Positions 19,325 to 30,300 of a DNA stretch of 61,047 nt are shown piece after piece. Both the position numbers and the translations under genes were made by a program. The DNA is from an uncultured Verrucomicrobiales bacterium (lineage in GTDB: Bacteria > Verrucomicrobiota > Verrucomicrobiia > Verrucomicrobiales > Akkermansiaceae), in assembly GCA_949373085.1 (NCBI GenBank), contig CASICJ010000034.1, positions 1 to 61,047 on the forward strand, written 5' to 3'. Within the stretch, counting starts at the first letter, position 1; each line of letters starts with the position of its first letter. Below the pieces are notes generated by a model. The model made no database searches. It was not told the origin of the DNA and saw only the letters and a program-made list of their open reading frames with translations.

Positions 19325-20209
19325 TCAATGCATCGCAACCACTAATGAACCAGCAATCGCGAGCAAGACCCCGGCGATCTTCCGTGTCGTGAACTTCTCT
19401 TTTAAGATGAAATACGCCAATAACACGATGAAGACCGTTGAAAGTTGATTGAAAATAGCTGCCCGGCCGGCATTCAAATGCTTGAATCCAGCAACCCAAA
19501 ATAGGGTCGCTAGAAATGGTCCGAGAATCGACATTGGAATCATAAACTTCCAAGTCTCCCGCGTCCGAAAACCAAGGAATAAATGCCTTAACTTTTTTCT
19601 CCCTCCCAGAGCCCCCCAAAAAAGCATCACAACTCCCGCGACTACGAATCGGAAAGTTGAAACCCAAACCAAAGAGTGCTCCCGAAAGAGATCCCGCACC
19701 ATCAAAATACCGACCGCCATAATAATATGCGCACCAGCTGCCAGAAGAATTCCTATCCAGAGATCATTCGGCTTTTTAATCTCAACCGTTCGCGTAGCAC
19801 CAACAAAAACTCCCGACACCACAAGTGCTCCACCCATCATTTCCCAAGCACTCAAATACTCCCCAAACATCACCAAGCCAACGAATGCAATGACCGGCGA
19901 ATAGACACAGTCCGCCAAAGCTTGCAAACTCGCGCCCAGACGATTTAAAGCCGATGCAATCATGGTGTCCGCCAGCGTGATTCCCAACACCGCACTCACC
20001 ACGAGCCGCAGATAGTCCTGACCCGTTAAATTCAGAACCCATGGGCTCCCCTCCCACAAGAGGGTTCCCATTAAAAGCAAGACCGCGACCCAAATTTTAA
20101 AAAAGGTGAGTGGCAGTGGTGGGACCTTCAACCCCGACACCCGCATCAGGATCACTGCTATCGACCAGAACAATGCCGAAGCCACAGCGCAAATATCCCC
20201 AATCGACAT
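19325..20209 (-). CDS. EamA/DMT-family transporter
   Basis: The 294-residue product is almost entirely hydrophobic and fits ten membrane helices in two EamA halves (about residues 1-140 and 150-294). The first has LRLVVSAVLGITLADTMIA and the second LNAGRAAIFNQLSTVFIVLLAYF followed by a short acidic/basic loop and a final helix. DMT permeases export metabolites or take up small solutes, and the substrate is not predictable. It starts 55 bp after the DUF1501 stop on the same strand and may be the last gene of that leftward run. Confidence 0.85.
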   Translation of the reverse strand: MSIGDICAVASALFWSIAVILMRVSGLKVPPLPLTFFKIWVAVLLLMGTLLWEGSPWVLNLTGQDYLRLVVSAVLGITLADTMIASALNRLGASLQALADCVYSPVIAFVGLVMFGEYLSAWEMMGGALVVSGVFVGATRTVEIKKPNDLWIGILLAAGAHIIMAVGILMVRDLFREHSLVWVSTFRFVVAGVVMLFWGALGGRKKLRHLFLGFRTRETWKFMIPMSILGPFLATLFWVAGFKHLNAGRAAIFNQLSTVFIVLLAYFILKEKFTTRKIAGVLLAIAGSLVVAMH

Positions 20210-20264
20210 CCGCGGAGCATGTCCAGATTACCTCCACAATCAACCCTCCATCGAAGCACCAAAA

Positions 20265-21653
20265 TCACGCGAGGATTTCATGGACCACCTTTCCTTCAAC
20301 ATCCGTAAGCCTGAAATCACGACCGGCGTAGCGGTAGGTGAATTCCTCGTGGTCGATTCCCATCAAGTGAAGGATCGTCGCATGAAGATCGTGAAAGTGA
20401 ACCGGCTTGTCTTCTGCATAGTAGCCATAGTCGTCGGTTGCGCCATAGACTGTCCCCGGCTTGATCCCACCTCCGGCCATGAACATCGTGAAGCCGTGGG
20501 GATTATGGTCGCGACCATCATTCCCCTGTGCGGTTGGTGTGCGGCCAAATTCCCCTCCCCAAAGCACAAGCGTCTCATCAAGAAGACCCCGTTGTTTCAA
20601 ATCCGAGATCAATCCGGCGACCGGCTTGTCCATTTCTTTACTCAGCTTCTCGTGTTCCTTTTTTAAGTTCCCATGGGAATCCCAGTATCTATGGGACGCC
20701 TGAACGAAGCGTACTCCAGCTTCGCTAAAGCGACGCGCCATGAGGCACTGCTCGCCAAAAGACTTGGTCGGATCAACATCCGCGCCGTAAAGCTTTTTGA
20801 TATGATCCGGCTCACTCGAAAAATCCTGCACTCCAGGCACCTCCATTTGCATTTTAAAAGCCAATTCATAGGAAGCGATTCGTGATTCGAGTTCACTATC
20901 AACTCCACGTTGAGCGAGATGATCCCGATTGAACGACGCCAATAAATCCAACTCCTTCCGCTGCCGCCCGCGATCCTGCAACGGATTATCGATGAAGGGG
21001 ACCTTCATCCCGCTGCTCTTCCCACCAATTCTTGTTCCGCTATATTTTGCGGGGAGAAAAGCAGAAGACCAGGCGCCGGCTCCTCCATGGCTGCCGCTAG
21101 GATTAATCGTAATGAAGCCAGGAAGATTTTCGTTTTCCGAGCCAAGACCATAATTGATCCAAGATCCCATCGAAGGTCGAGTGAAGGTATCTGATCCGGT
21201 GTGTAATTCCAACAAAGCCCCGCCATGGCGAGAATTAGAACCATACATTGATCTCACAAAACAAAGATCATCTGTAATGGACGCGATATGCGGAAGTAGC
21301 TCGCTGACCTGCGCGCCACTTTCTCCATGCTGCGCGCAAGACCAAGGAGATTTCAACAGAAGATTTTTTGATTTATGAGAGGTGATCCGAGGAACTTTGA
21401 GCGGAAAGGGCTTCCCATTATCTCGGACCAGAAGCGGCTTGGGATCGAATAAATCAACTGTCGATGGACCGCCGTGCATAAAGAGAAAGATCACTCGTTT
21501 AGCAGTGCCAGGTAACGAAGGCGCCTTCGCCTCCCCCCCTGCTTCCCGGGCCAACATCGCCTGCAAAGCCATCGCCCCGAACCCTGTTCCGGATCGCTGC
21601 AACATTTCCCGACGGGAAAGTGGCAAGCCCGCACGATGACGACACAAACTCAT
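20265..21653 (-). CDS. DUF1501 (sulfatase-like) exported protein
   Basis: The 462-residue product carries a Tat-like leader (LSRREMLQRSGTGFGAMALQAML) and the DUF1501 body: FLFMHGGPSTVDLFDPKP, a SPW segment after KSKNLL, FVRSMYGSNSRHGGALLELHTG and LVLWGGEFGRTPTAQGNDGRDHN. DUF1501 is an alkaline-phosphatase-superfamily relative of unknown function that is almost always paired with DUF1549/DUF1553 proteins in Planctomycetes and Verrucomicrobia. Here it starts six bases after the DUF1553 stop. The Tat-like signal suggests export in folded form, possibly with metal bound. Confidence 0.92.
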   Translation of the reverse strand: MSLCRHRAGLPLSRREMLQRSGTGFGAMALQAMLAREAGGEAKAPSLPGTAKRVIFLFMHGGPSTVDLFDPKPLLVRDNGKPFPLKVPRITSHKSKNLLLKSPWSCAQHGESGAQVSELLPHIASITDDLCFVRSMYGSNSRHGGALLELHTGSDTFTRPSMGSWINYGLGSENENLPGFITINPSGSHGGAGAWSSAFLPAKYSGTRIGGKSSGMKVPFIDNPLQDRGRQRKELDLLASFNRDHLAQRGVDSELESRIASYELAFKMQMEVPGVQDFSSEPDHIKKLYGADVDPTKSFGEQCLMARRFSEAGVRFVQASHRYWDSHGNLKKEHEKLSKEMDKPVAGLISDLKQRGLLDETLVLWGGEFGRTPTAQGNDGRDHNPHGFTMFMAGGGIKPGTVYGATDDYGYYAEDKPVHFHDLHATILHLMGIDHEEFTYRYAGRDFRLTDVEGKVVHEILA

Positions 21654-21659
21654 AATATT

Positions 21660-23657
21660 TTAATCCATATACAAAAATTCGTTACTCGATAAAAGAACTC
21701 TCGCAAAAGCAGCCAGCGCCCCTTTTTCGTCGCCATAATTTTCAACAAAAGTATTACCTCGATCGGACTCATCTTTTGTCGGGTCACGGCCCAAAACATG
21801 TTCGATCATCCATGCTGGACGATTGTTGGTCGCTTTTGAGATGACGAGTTCAGCCAGAGCCTTCGACGACGCGTGCATCAGCTCGCTATTCATTAAAAAC
21901 AGCGCCTGCCCTGCAACCGTGGAGGTTCGCCGATTGCCATTTGACACCGCCGGATCAGCCGTATCAAAAGCCTTTTGACCATCATATCCCGAGCTCCGGT
22001 AAACCGGTAAATAGACCGTTCGCCTCGGAACCATGGAATGCTCCGTCAGCTTCCCTTGATTGGCGTATTTGTTCGGTTGGACCACCAACATTGAGCCCCC
22101 CATGTCCAAGTCGAGCCGATTCGCCTTCATGAGAATGCTATCGCGAACCACTTCCGACTCAACTCGTCGACGCTGCCAACGCGCGAAGAGTTTGTTCTCC
22201 GGGTCATATTCAACTAACGCCAAGTCTGCCTCAGCCGACTGACGATAAGTCGCCGAGTTCATCATAAGCCGATGCATTGATTTCACGGACCACCCGGACT
22301 CGACAAACTTTCGAGCCAAATGATCTAGTAACTTAGGATGAGTTGGCTTTTCACCCAGCCCACCAAAGTTATCCGGAGTCGGTACGATTCCTCGCCCAAA
22401 GTGCCAGCGCCAAAGACGATTGACGATAACCCGGGCTGTCAGAGGATTCTCAGCCGAAGCAATCCATCGCGCCAATTCCAGTCGGCCGCTTTGCTTTTCC
22501 GGCATGGCGACCTTTTTCCCTTCAGTCCAAATTGCTGGCACCCCGCGCGGAACTTCTTCACCCAAGGTCAAATAATCGCCCCGCAAATGAACCTTCACGT
22601 CTTGAGTGGGATACTCCGTCACGCCCATTACTCTGAAAGGGGCCGGGAGGCCTTTTTTTAAAGCAGTAATTTCCTCGGTGAGCTTATTTTTCTTATCCTT
22701 CGGAGTTTCCTTTTTTTTCTGCTCTCCCTCCAGCCGGCTCACCTCCTGCCATCTTTTTTGATACGCTTCCTCCGTCAGATCGTGCTCATGAAACTCAGCC
22801 ACTACCGAGTACTTCGTAAGCGTCTTCGTAGACATAAAGATTCCTGCAAGCCCGTAATAATCCTTAATAGAAATAGGGTCGATCTTATGGTCATGACAAC
22901 GTGCACAGCCGATCGTCATTCCTAAAAAAGCGCGCCCCATCGTATCCATTTGTTCGTCAACAATATCGCGCCGCATTTTGTCCGGATCGTCACAAGCCAA
23001 CATTTTAGGACCTACCGAAAGAAAGCCGAGCCCCACTGTTTGCTCCCGCTTTTGAGCAAGATCCTTCGCCGGCAACAAATCCCCCGCTAACTGTTCGACA
23101 ATAAATCGATCGAATGGCTTGTCTTTATTAAAGGAACGGATGACATAATCCCGGTATCGCCATGCAGACGGATGGGCAATATCTTCGTCCATTCCGTTAG
23201 TATCCGCATAACGGGCAACATCAAGCCAATGCCGACCCCATCGCTCGCCGTATCTCGGTGATTTTAAAAGCTCATCAATCAATCGCGCCCAAGCATCAGG
23301 GCGCTCATCTTTTAGGAAGGCCTCGATCTGACCAGTCGAGGGAGGCAGCCCGTGTAAATCAAGGTAAGCTCGCCTTATCAGAGTTCGCTTTGCGGCGGGC
23401 TTGGTCGGAAGATAATCCCGCTTCTCAATCCCAGCCAAGACGAAGAAGTCCATCTCTTCCCGGCTCCAATCTGCAGTATCGACCTCAGGAGGTTCGGGAT
23501 TTTTAACCGGCGCATACGCCCAGTCCGTCTCAGCTCCCAAAAGAGGACCGATTAACAAACCGAGACAACTGATAATTCGTCCAAACACTCCGGTATTTTT
23601 ACTGCATTTCAGAATCCTGTCTATCAGTCGAATCAGCTTATTGATTTTAATGACCAC
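21660..23657 (-). CDS. DUF1549-DUF1553 exported protein with CxxCH motif
   Basis: The 665-residue product starts at a GTG inside the end of the upstream CRTAC gene (11-bp overlap). After a signal segment (GRIISCLGLLIGPLLGA) comes DUF1549 (RRAYLDLHGLPP, YGERWGRHWLDVARYADTNG, FIVEQLAGDLLP). It includes GCARCHDHK, a CxxCH motif that could bind c-type haem. DUF1553 follows (LARWIASAENPLTARVIVNR, RRRVESEVVRDSIL). No separate N-terminal cytochrome domain of the long planctomycetal version is present. Function is unknown. The tight coupling to DUF1501 downstream and to the CRTAC protein upstream suggests one secreted or periplasmic system. Confidence 0.92.
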   Translation of the reverse strand: MVIKINKLIRLIDRILKCSKNTGVFGRIISCLGLLIGPLLGAETDWAYAPVKNPEPPEVDTADWSREEMDFFVLAGIEKRDYLPTKPAAKRTLIRRAYLDLHGLPPSTGQIEAFLKDERPDAWARLIDELLKSPRYGERWGRHWLDVARYADTNGMDEDIAHPSAWRYRDYVIRSFNKDKPFDRFIVEQLAGDLLPAKDLAQKREQTVGLGFLSVGPKMLACDDPDKMRRDIVDEQMDTMGRAFLGMTIGCARCHDHKIDPISIKDYYGLAGIFMSTKTLTKYSVVAEFHEHDLTEEAYQKRWQEVSRLEGEQKKKETPKDKKNKLTEEITALKKGLPAPFRVMGVTEYPTQDVKVHLRGDYLTLGEEVPRGVPAIWTEGKKVAMPEKQSGRLELARWIASAENPLTARVIVNRLWRWHFGRGIVPTPDNFGGLGEKPTHPKLLDHLARKFVESGWSVKSMHRLMMNSATYRQSAEADLALVEYDPENKLFARWQRRRVESEVVRDSILMKANRLDLDMGGSMLVVQPNKYANQGKLTEHSMVPRRTVYLPVYRSSGYDGQKAFDTADPAVSNGNRRTSTVAGQALFLMNSELMHASSKALAELVISKATNNRPAWMIEHVLGRDPTKDESDRGNTFVENYGDEKGALAAFARVLLSSNEFLYMD

Positions 23658-26600
23658 GTGACATCGTCATGGCATCGCGAGTCACTTGTGCAGAAGTCAT
23701 CTCACCATCCGACCACCTCACTGAGATCGACTTGGCAGACTCACCAATCGGGATGGTAAATTGCGGGATACTCGATGACTGGGAGAGATATGATCCACCT
23801 GCCGAAATTTCACGAATATATGTTTTCCCGCTTTCGAGCTTCACCTTAACACGCGCCCCCATGGTCAAGACCCATGGCGCCTTGAGTTCGACAGTCAAAC
23901 TTCGTGCTCCTGATGGAGGAACTGATTCAAAGACCTGCATCGCAGCATCATTATTCGCGACAAGAAGGTCTGGCCAACGATCGCTGTTCACATCGGCAAG
24001 CGCCACACCTTTGGCATCACCCGCAGCAATAATACCGCTCCGGTCCGCGCGAATCGCTTCGAAGAAACCATCGCCGAGCCCTTTTAAAAGTGCGCCCGTT
24101 CCCCCATCCATCCGGCCAGTTTCCACCTGTGGGGCAAAGGAATTTTGCGCCAAAAAGACATCGAGATTTCCATCGCCATCAAAGTCACTCACTGCCATTC
24201 CAAAAACCGGAGCAACCTGCGCCATCGCAGGCAGTGATCGGAACTCAAAAACTCCCTCACCTGAATTGATCAGCAGCCCACTTTCTAGAGTATTGACCTC
24301 GTAACGATCTGCCTTGTCTAAGCCACCTGAATACAAATCGAATAGCGTTGCCGAGGCGAAGTCATGGAACTTGGGAGTCTTTTTTCTCAAAAAAGGCATG
24401 GCATTGCTGGAACAGCTCAATCCACGAATCGGATAACACATACCCTTCTCCATCTCGGCTTCGAGAATCCTCTTCCTACCAGTGCCATCGACATCACCAT
24501 AGAAGAGGAGAGCTGGCGTTTCATACTTAGTGTTGAGCCCGTTATTTCCAACCACGTAGTCGAAGTCGCCATCACCATCAAAATCTCCTCCAACGATGCT
24601 ATTCCACCATCCGGTGCGATCCGCAAGCCCAGCTTTTTGAGTGTCCTCAATCAACTCACCCTTATTATTTCGGAAAAGAGCAATCGCTCCCCATTCCCGC
24701 GTTACGAGTAAGTCCAGCCAACCATCGGCATCGACATCAGTCCATAAGGCCGAGGTTACCAATCCCCCGAATCGTCCCGCAGCCACATCAACAAACTTCT
24801 TCCCTCCGTCATTCTGAAGGAGCTCGCTTTGCGGTGACTCGGGGTAAGAACCCGGAACCAACCGCCCTCCCACGAAGAGATCCAAATCGCCATCCCGATC
24901 ATAGTCAGCCGCACAGGCCACCGAGCCACTCCCGGTGCTTCCCGGCAGCATTCCGACAGGAGATTTTTGAAACTCGCCTTGGCCCGAATTCAGATAAAGT
25001 CGATCTCGATAAACTCCTTGTCCCGGATCACCCTCTACTCCTCCGCTCACCACGAAGAGGTCAAGATCTCCATCATTATCTGCATCGAAGAAAAGAGGGG
25101 CCATATCCTCACTCGCAGCATCCACCGCAAGTACCCGAATCTCTAGCTCGGAGAAAGTCGACCGGCCACTGCCATCGGTTTGTTCGTAAAGCTTTCCTTC
25201 CTGCCCTGCCGGATGCGAAACAAAAAGATCCTCTCGGCCATCGCCATTGATGTCACCTACTGCAATTCCGGGCCCCATCTGTGAATGCATCGAGGGCAAT
25301 AGGGGTTGCCGACTAAAATCGTTGAAAATATCTTCGCTCGGTCTCACCCGCGAAAGCATCCTCGACTCAGTGAAGAGACTCTTTGCCTTCTTCTTTTTTC
25401 GGGATGGGAGGTTCTCAGGTTGCTCAATCACATAACGCTTTCCAGCAGACAGGTTTTCGAGGATTTGTCGTCCTCCATCCGGCCAGTCGATGACGACTCG
25501 ATTTGCCTTATTGGCCGCGCCCAACCCAAAGTGCAGCAAAGTATCATTACTAGACATGAAACCCCGCGATGCCGTTACGCTTCGCATTAAGACAGATGGC
25601 TCGCTCGAAATTTCAACTCGCACCACCGCACCGAGCGCAGAGAAATTTCTCCCCGCACCACGCAGGTCCAAAGTTAATCGCTCACCCTTCTCCTGTCCGT
25701 TACGATAAACGCCAGGCGCGCCACCAAAATTATTAACCACTAAATCAAGATCTCCATCCCCATCGAGATCGCCCAAGGCGGCTCCGTAGCTGACTGCTTT
25801 CACATCGAGCCCCCATTCACGACCCACGTCGCTAAACTTTAAGCCGCCCTCATTTCGAAAGGCCCAATTTTTCAAGGCTAGTGGTTTCTTGTCATTCCAA
25901 AAAGCCCGCCCCGCAGCGCTTCCTTTACTGAGAATTAAGGCCTCCTCCTGATTCCGCAAATCACTATTAAACCAATCCCGACTCATGCCAGTGGAGATGA
26001 AAACATCCTCCCGCCCATCGCAGTCAAGATCACCAAATTTGATTGCCCAAGTCCAATCAGTCGCTGCCAACCCAGTCTGAAAAGCAATTTCATTGAAACG
26101 ACCAGTTCCCGTATTGAGGTAAACCGCATTACGCATGTATTGAGCTGGAATTGGCCAATTTAGAAACCAGGAATCACTCTCCTTACCTGTCATATTTCCC
26201 ATCGACATCTTTTCCTTATAATGATCGCTACCGGCCATGTCTGAAGCCATGTAGTCAAAAAGCCCGTCATTATTTATGTCGGCCACATCCGACCCCATTG
26301 AAAACCAAGGAGTGTGGGGCAAAGCTCTAGGAGTGACATCTTCGAAAGTGCCATCTCCTTTATTTCGGTAAAGGTGATCAGCTCCATAAAAATCATTAGC
26401 GACATAGAGGTCCGGCCATCCATCAGCATCATAGTCCCACCAAGTGGCAGACAGGCCATATTCAGATTCTCGGACGCCAGCTTCTTTTCCCACTTCAACA
26501 AACTTCCCGCCATCGTTTCGATAGAGCCGGTCGAATTGTCCGGAGGCGATTTGCTTGTAGCCGCTGGGCGACTTAATGAGCCCCGCATATTGCTGCATCT

Positions 26601-27264
26601 CTTCAGGTAAAATTACGGGTTCGCCGTCCGAACCTTTGACGAGCCGAAAACGCACGTCCTTAAGCTCCTCACCGGGCGGAATACGGTTGGTCAGAAGGTA
26701 GCCGTCTAAATCGCCATCGCGGTCATAATCGCTGAAGGCCATCATCACACTGGCGCCCTTGAAAGCGAGGCCTTGTTCATAAGCCTTATCTTTGAACCCC
26801 TTCCCAGCTTGGTTAATAAAAAGCCGGTTAGATCCATCAAAAGCGCAAAGGTAAAGATCAAGCCAACCGTCACCGTCAACATCAGCCCAAGTGCAACCAG
26901 CCCCCCAAAGCCCAGGTGATGCCACTCCCATTTCTTCCGTGACATCCTCAAATTTAAAGTCCCCAAGATTTCGATAGAGCCTCCCTCCATCAGTCATTCT
27001 TGAGAGAAAAAGGTCAGTCTTCCCGTCACGGTCAAAATCCCCCAGACAAACACCTCCTCCCGTAAAAGAGCCACTAATTTCCGCCGCCCACTTTACAGGA
27101 GGCTTCCATTCACGTGTGAAATCAATTCCTGTTCTTTCTGCATTCAAGCGGTCGAACATGGTCACGCCCTCAGATGAATTAGGCCTATTAAGTTTATGCC
27201 CCTCGATGGCTTTCACGGGAGGGGAAAGGGTCACCAAAGCCAAAACGGGAATAATTTTCATCAT
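23647..27264 (-). CDS. Giant exported CRTAC1-type protein, FG-GAP repeats with two ASPIC/UnbV-like domains
   Basis: The 1205-residue product begins with a signal peptide (residues 1-19). Two propeller halves made of FG-GAP/VCBS repeats with Ca-binding DxDxDGxxD loops follow. Each half ends in an ASPIC/UnbV-type domain (about residues 545-620, ALGAVVRVEIS and VIDWPDGGRQILENL; and at the C-terminus, GARVKVKLESG and SVRWSDGE). It is the first gene of a leftward run and overlaps the DUF1549/DUF1553 start by 11 bp. The close relative at 35.7-39.4 kb has the same architecture. The family is extracellular and probably Ca-dependent; biochemical role unknown. Confidence 0.9.
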   Translation of the reverse strand: MMKIIPVLALVTLSPPVKAIEGHKLNRPNSSEGVTMFDRLNAERTGIDFTREWKPPVKWAAEISGSFTGGGVCLGDFDRDGKTDLFLSRMTDGGRLYRNLGDFKFEDVTEEMGVASPGLWGAGCTWADVDGDGWLDLYLCAFDGSNRLFINQAGKGFKDKAYEQGLAFKGASVMMAFSDYDRDGDLDGYLLTNRIPPGEELKDVRFRLVKGSDGEPVILPEEMQQYAGLIKSPSGYKQIASGQFDRLYRNDGGKFVEVGKEAGVRESEYGLSATWWDYDADGWPDLYVANDFYGADHLYRNKGDGTFEDVTPRALPHTPWFSMGSDVADINNDGLFDYMASDMAGSDHYKEKMSMGNMTGKESDSWFLNWPIPAQYMRNAVYLNTGTGRFNEIAFQTGLAATDWTWAIKFGDLDCDGREDVFISTGMSRDWFNSDLRNQEEALILSKGSAAGRAFWNDKKPLALKNWAFRNEGGLKFSDVGREWGLDVKAVSYGAALGDLDGDGDLDLVVNNFGGAPGVYRNGQEKGERLTLDLRGAGRNFSALGAVVRVEISSEPSVLMRSVTASRGFMSSNDTLLHFGLGAANKANRVVIDWPDGGRQILENLSAGKRYVIEQPENLPSRKKKKAKSLFTESRMLSRVRPSEDIFNDFSRQPLLPSMHSQMGPGIAVGDINGDGREDLFVSHPAGQEGKLYEQTDGSGRSTFSELEIRVLAVDAASEDMAPLFFDADNDGDLDLFVVSGGVEGDPGQGVYRDRLYLNSGQGEFQKSPVGMLPGSTGSGSVACAADYDRDGDLDLFVGGRLVPGSYPESPQSELLQNDGGKKFVDVAAGRFGGLVTSALWTDVDADGWLDLLVTREWGAIALFRNNKGELIEDTQKAGLADRTGWWNSIVGGDFDGDGDFDYVVGNNGLNTKYETPALLFYGDVDGTGRKRILEAEMEKGMCYPIRGLSCSSNAMPFLRKKTPKFHDFASATLFDLYSGGLDKADRYEVNTLESGLLINSGEGVFEFRSLPAMAQVAPVFGMAVSDFDGDGNLDVFLAQNSFAPQVETGRMDGGTGALLKGLGDGFFEAIRADRSGIIAAGDAKGVALADVNSDRWPDLLVANNDAAMQVFESVPPSGARSLTVELKAPWVLTMGARVKVKLESGKTYIREISAGGSYLSQSSSIPQFTIPIGESAKSISVRWSDGEMTSAQVTRDAMTMSRGH

Positions 27265-27325
27265 TAATCTACTAAAGAAGCTACTTGAATGATGCCCCCT
27301 GACTCAAGAGGCTACTAGCTCTTCC

Positions 27326-30300
27326 ATGAAATTGCTTGCTCAAACTTTCATCACACTACTCCTCATCACGGCCCCCCGGGCCCAGGCTGAGCTCGTCGCC
27401 CACTGGCCACTTGATAGCAGTGCAAAAGATCTCCTTGGGAATCATGACGGCGAAGAATCCGGCGTGATCTTTGGCGCAGAGGGGGCCGCAAACCACACTG
27501 GCACCGCAGCTGAGTTTAATGGTTCCAGTTCAACCATTACGGTGCCTTTTGATTCAGTAATGAACCCAGAAAGTTTCACCCTTTCTATGTGGGTCAATGC
27601 CGATAGCACGAACGGCTTCGCGTCCCCAGTTACCAGCCGCGACGACACTCCGACATCGGTCCACGGTTACCTTGTATATAATGACAGCAGTGGAAATTGG
27701 AATTTTTGGACCGGGACAGGTGGACCTTCCGGAGCCTGGAATCAAATGTCCGGAGGCAAGGTCGAGATCGGCTCCTGGACCCATATCGCCGTCAGCTATG
27801 ATGACGGTAGCCAAACAAAAAAACTCTATGTTAACGGATCGCTCGCAAGCTCCAATTCAGCTCCTAAGCTTTACAGCCCGAACGGTCCCCAATCAGAAAA
27901 CCTGCACATCGGTTCGGGTGCCGACAGTGGTGGAGCATTTTTCTTTGATGGCCTGATCGATGATGTTGCTCTTTGGGATCACACTTTAAGTTCAGTAGAA
28001 ATCAAAGATCTCATGACGAATGGCGTCCCCGGCGGACCGCCTTCCATCACGACATTCGAGGCCAGTCCTCCATTTATTGATTCCGGGCAAAATGTCACTC
28101 TTTCTTGGGATATTCAAAACGCCACCTCAGTAAGCATTTCGCCCAATGTTGGGAGCGTCGCCGAGAAGCGCGGGAACATTGTGGTGACTCCAGCTGAAAC
28201 CACCACCTACACCATCACTGCAATCGGAGAATCATCTCCCGCAGCGACATCCCAAATCACGGTCGGAGTGGATGTCGAATCTTTAGATCCCATCATCACC
28301 GAATTTCTCGCAGACAATAAAACCGGGCTCATCGCACCCGATGGCAATCGCTCTGACTGGATCGAACTCCATAATCCAAATCCTTTTGCCATAGAAATCG
28401 GAGGTTGGCATCTCAGCGACGACTCTACCCAACTCGAGAAATTTACTTTTCCTTCCGGCCAAATTTCAGCGGGTGGTTACAAGATCTTCTTTGCTGACAG
28501 CAGCCTTGAAGCACTCAATTTCAAACTCTCCAAAACCGGCGATTATCTCGCGCTATCGGATCCAAACGGGAATTTAATCTCGGAGTTTTCTCCCGCTTAT
28601 CCAACCCAATTCGAAGATGTTTCTTATGGCCTCAGCAGCTCAGGAACCCCCACTTATCTTGAACCAACCCCGGGCTTAGCCAACGGTTCCTCGCGAAGAG
28701 AAATTGGCCCCAAGGTTAAAGGGCTGACTCGAAATCCATTACCACCCGCTCCTGGGGAAGACCTCGTCATCAGCGCAAAAATCATTCCACGCATTGGCGA
28801 CGTTGCCAGCTCCAAGCTCTTCTATCGTGTCGGATTTGGAACCGAACAAAAACTCACGATGACGGCGGGTGCAAACAACCAATATAGCGCGACCATTCCA
28901 GCAAGTGCCTATCAGGCGGGGGAAATGGTTCGTTGGTATCTTATCGCAACAACAACTTCCGGAGAATCGACCCGCGAACCACCCTACCCCGATCTCACCG
29001 AATCAGCTCAATACTTTGGAACTGTGATCAGCGATCCTAGTATCTCGGTTGACCAACCGGTCATGCATTGGTTTGTCAAAAATATCGGAGCAGCAGACAC
29101 GCGTGGAGGGACCCGAGGGTCGCTCTATTTCGAGGGCCAATTTTATGACAATATTTTCTGCCGTATCCGCGGACAAAGCACCGCAAACTGGCCGAAGCAC
29201 AAATATAAGTTCGACTTCTACCGCGGTGATCATTTCCGGTGGAAACCAGAGGCCAAACGAGTTGAGGAAATTAATGTCAATTCCCACTATCGCGATTCCT
29301 ATATCCGCGAGAATACGATCTTCGCCTTCCTCAACGAAGCGGGTGCAATGGCTCCCGAAACGCGATATCTCTGGATCAAGCGCAACGGATCCAACATGGG
29401 GCTTTTTAGTTTTGTAGAGCAAGTCGATGAGGAATTTCTTGAACGCCGTGGTGTCGATCCAACCGGCTCAATGTATAAAGCGATCAATGTTCCGGCCACC
29501 CTTTCGCCCACCGTAAACTCCAGCCTCTACCGTAAGGTCCTCAGAAAAAACGAACCTTACACGGAGCTCCGCGAGCTAACTTCAGGGATTAATATTTCAA
29601 ACCCTAACCGTTTCGACTTCGTGGCCGACGCGGTGAACATCCCTAACTACATTAACGTGATGGCTGCGATGTGTGTTCCCTTTAACCACGACCAACTGAC
29701 CAAGAACTACTACGTTTATCATGACCTAGATCGCGGAGAGTGGTTTCGCATTGCCTGGGATGGCGATCAGGGCCTTCCCACTGGTCGGACAAATGGTAAC
29801 GAGAACTGGTCAAGCCCACTTTATGGCGACGCCTTGCACACTCAGGAGCTAGTGGGCGGCAACCCCAATCCCATCTGGCAAAACCACCTCCACGCGGCCA
29901 TCCTCGACAACCCGGTGACTCGTGAAATGTACATGCGTCGGGTCAGGACGCTGATGGATGAATACCTCGCTATCCCCGAAGCTGGCCCCTCAACCACCAT
30001 TCTCGCGCAGGGAGCACGCCTTCGCTATTTGGCTCCAATCGATGCCTCCCTAGAGTCAAGCTGGTATCTCCCCGAATTTGATGACTCCGCTTGGCTCTCT
30101 GGCACCGCCGGACTCGGTTACGAAAACAATCCGGGCGACTACTTGGGCCTGATCGAAACTCGGGTCAAACCCTCCGAAATCGTCTCGAATGGCACTTCCG
30201 TTTACCAACGCTTCCACTTCAACGTGGCCGATTCTCCTTCCTCAAATCTCGTCTTGAGAATGCGCTATGACGATGGCTTCGTGGCCTACCTCAATGGTAA

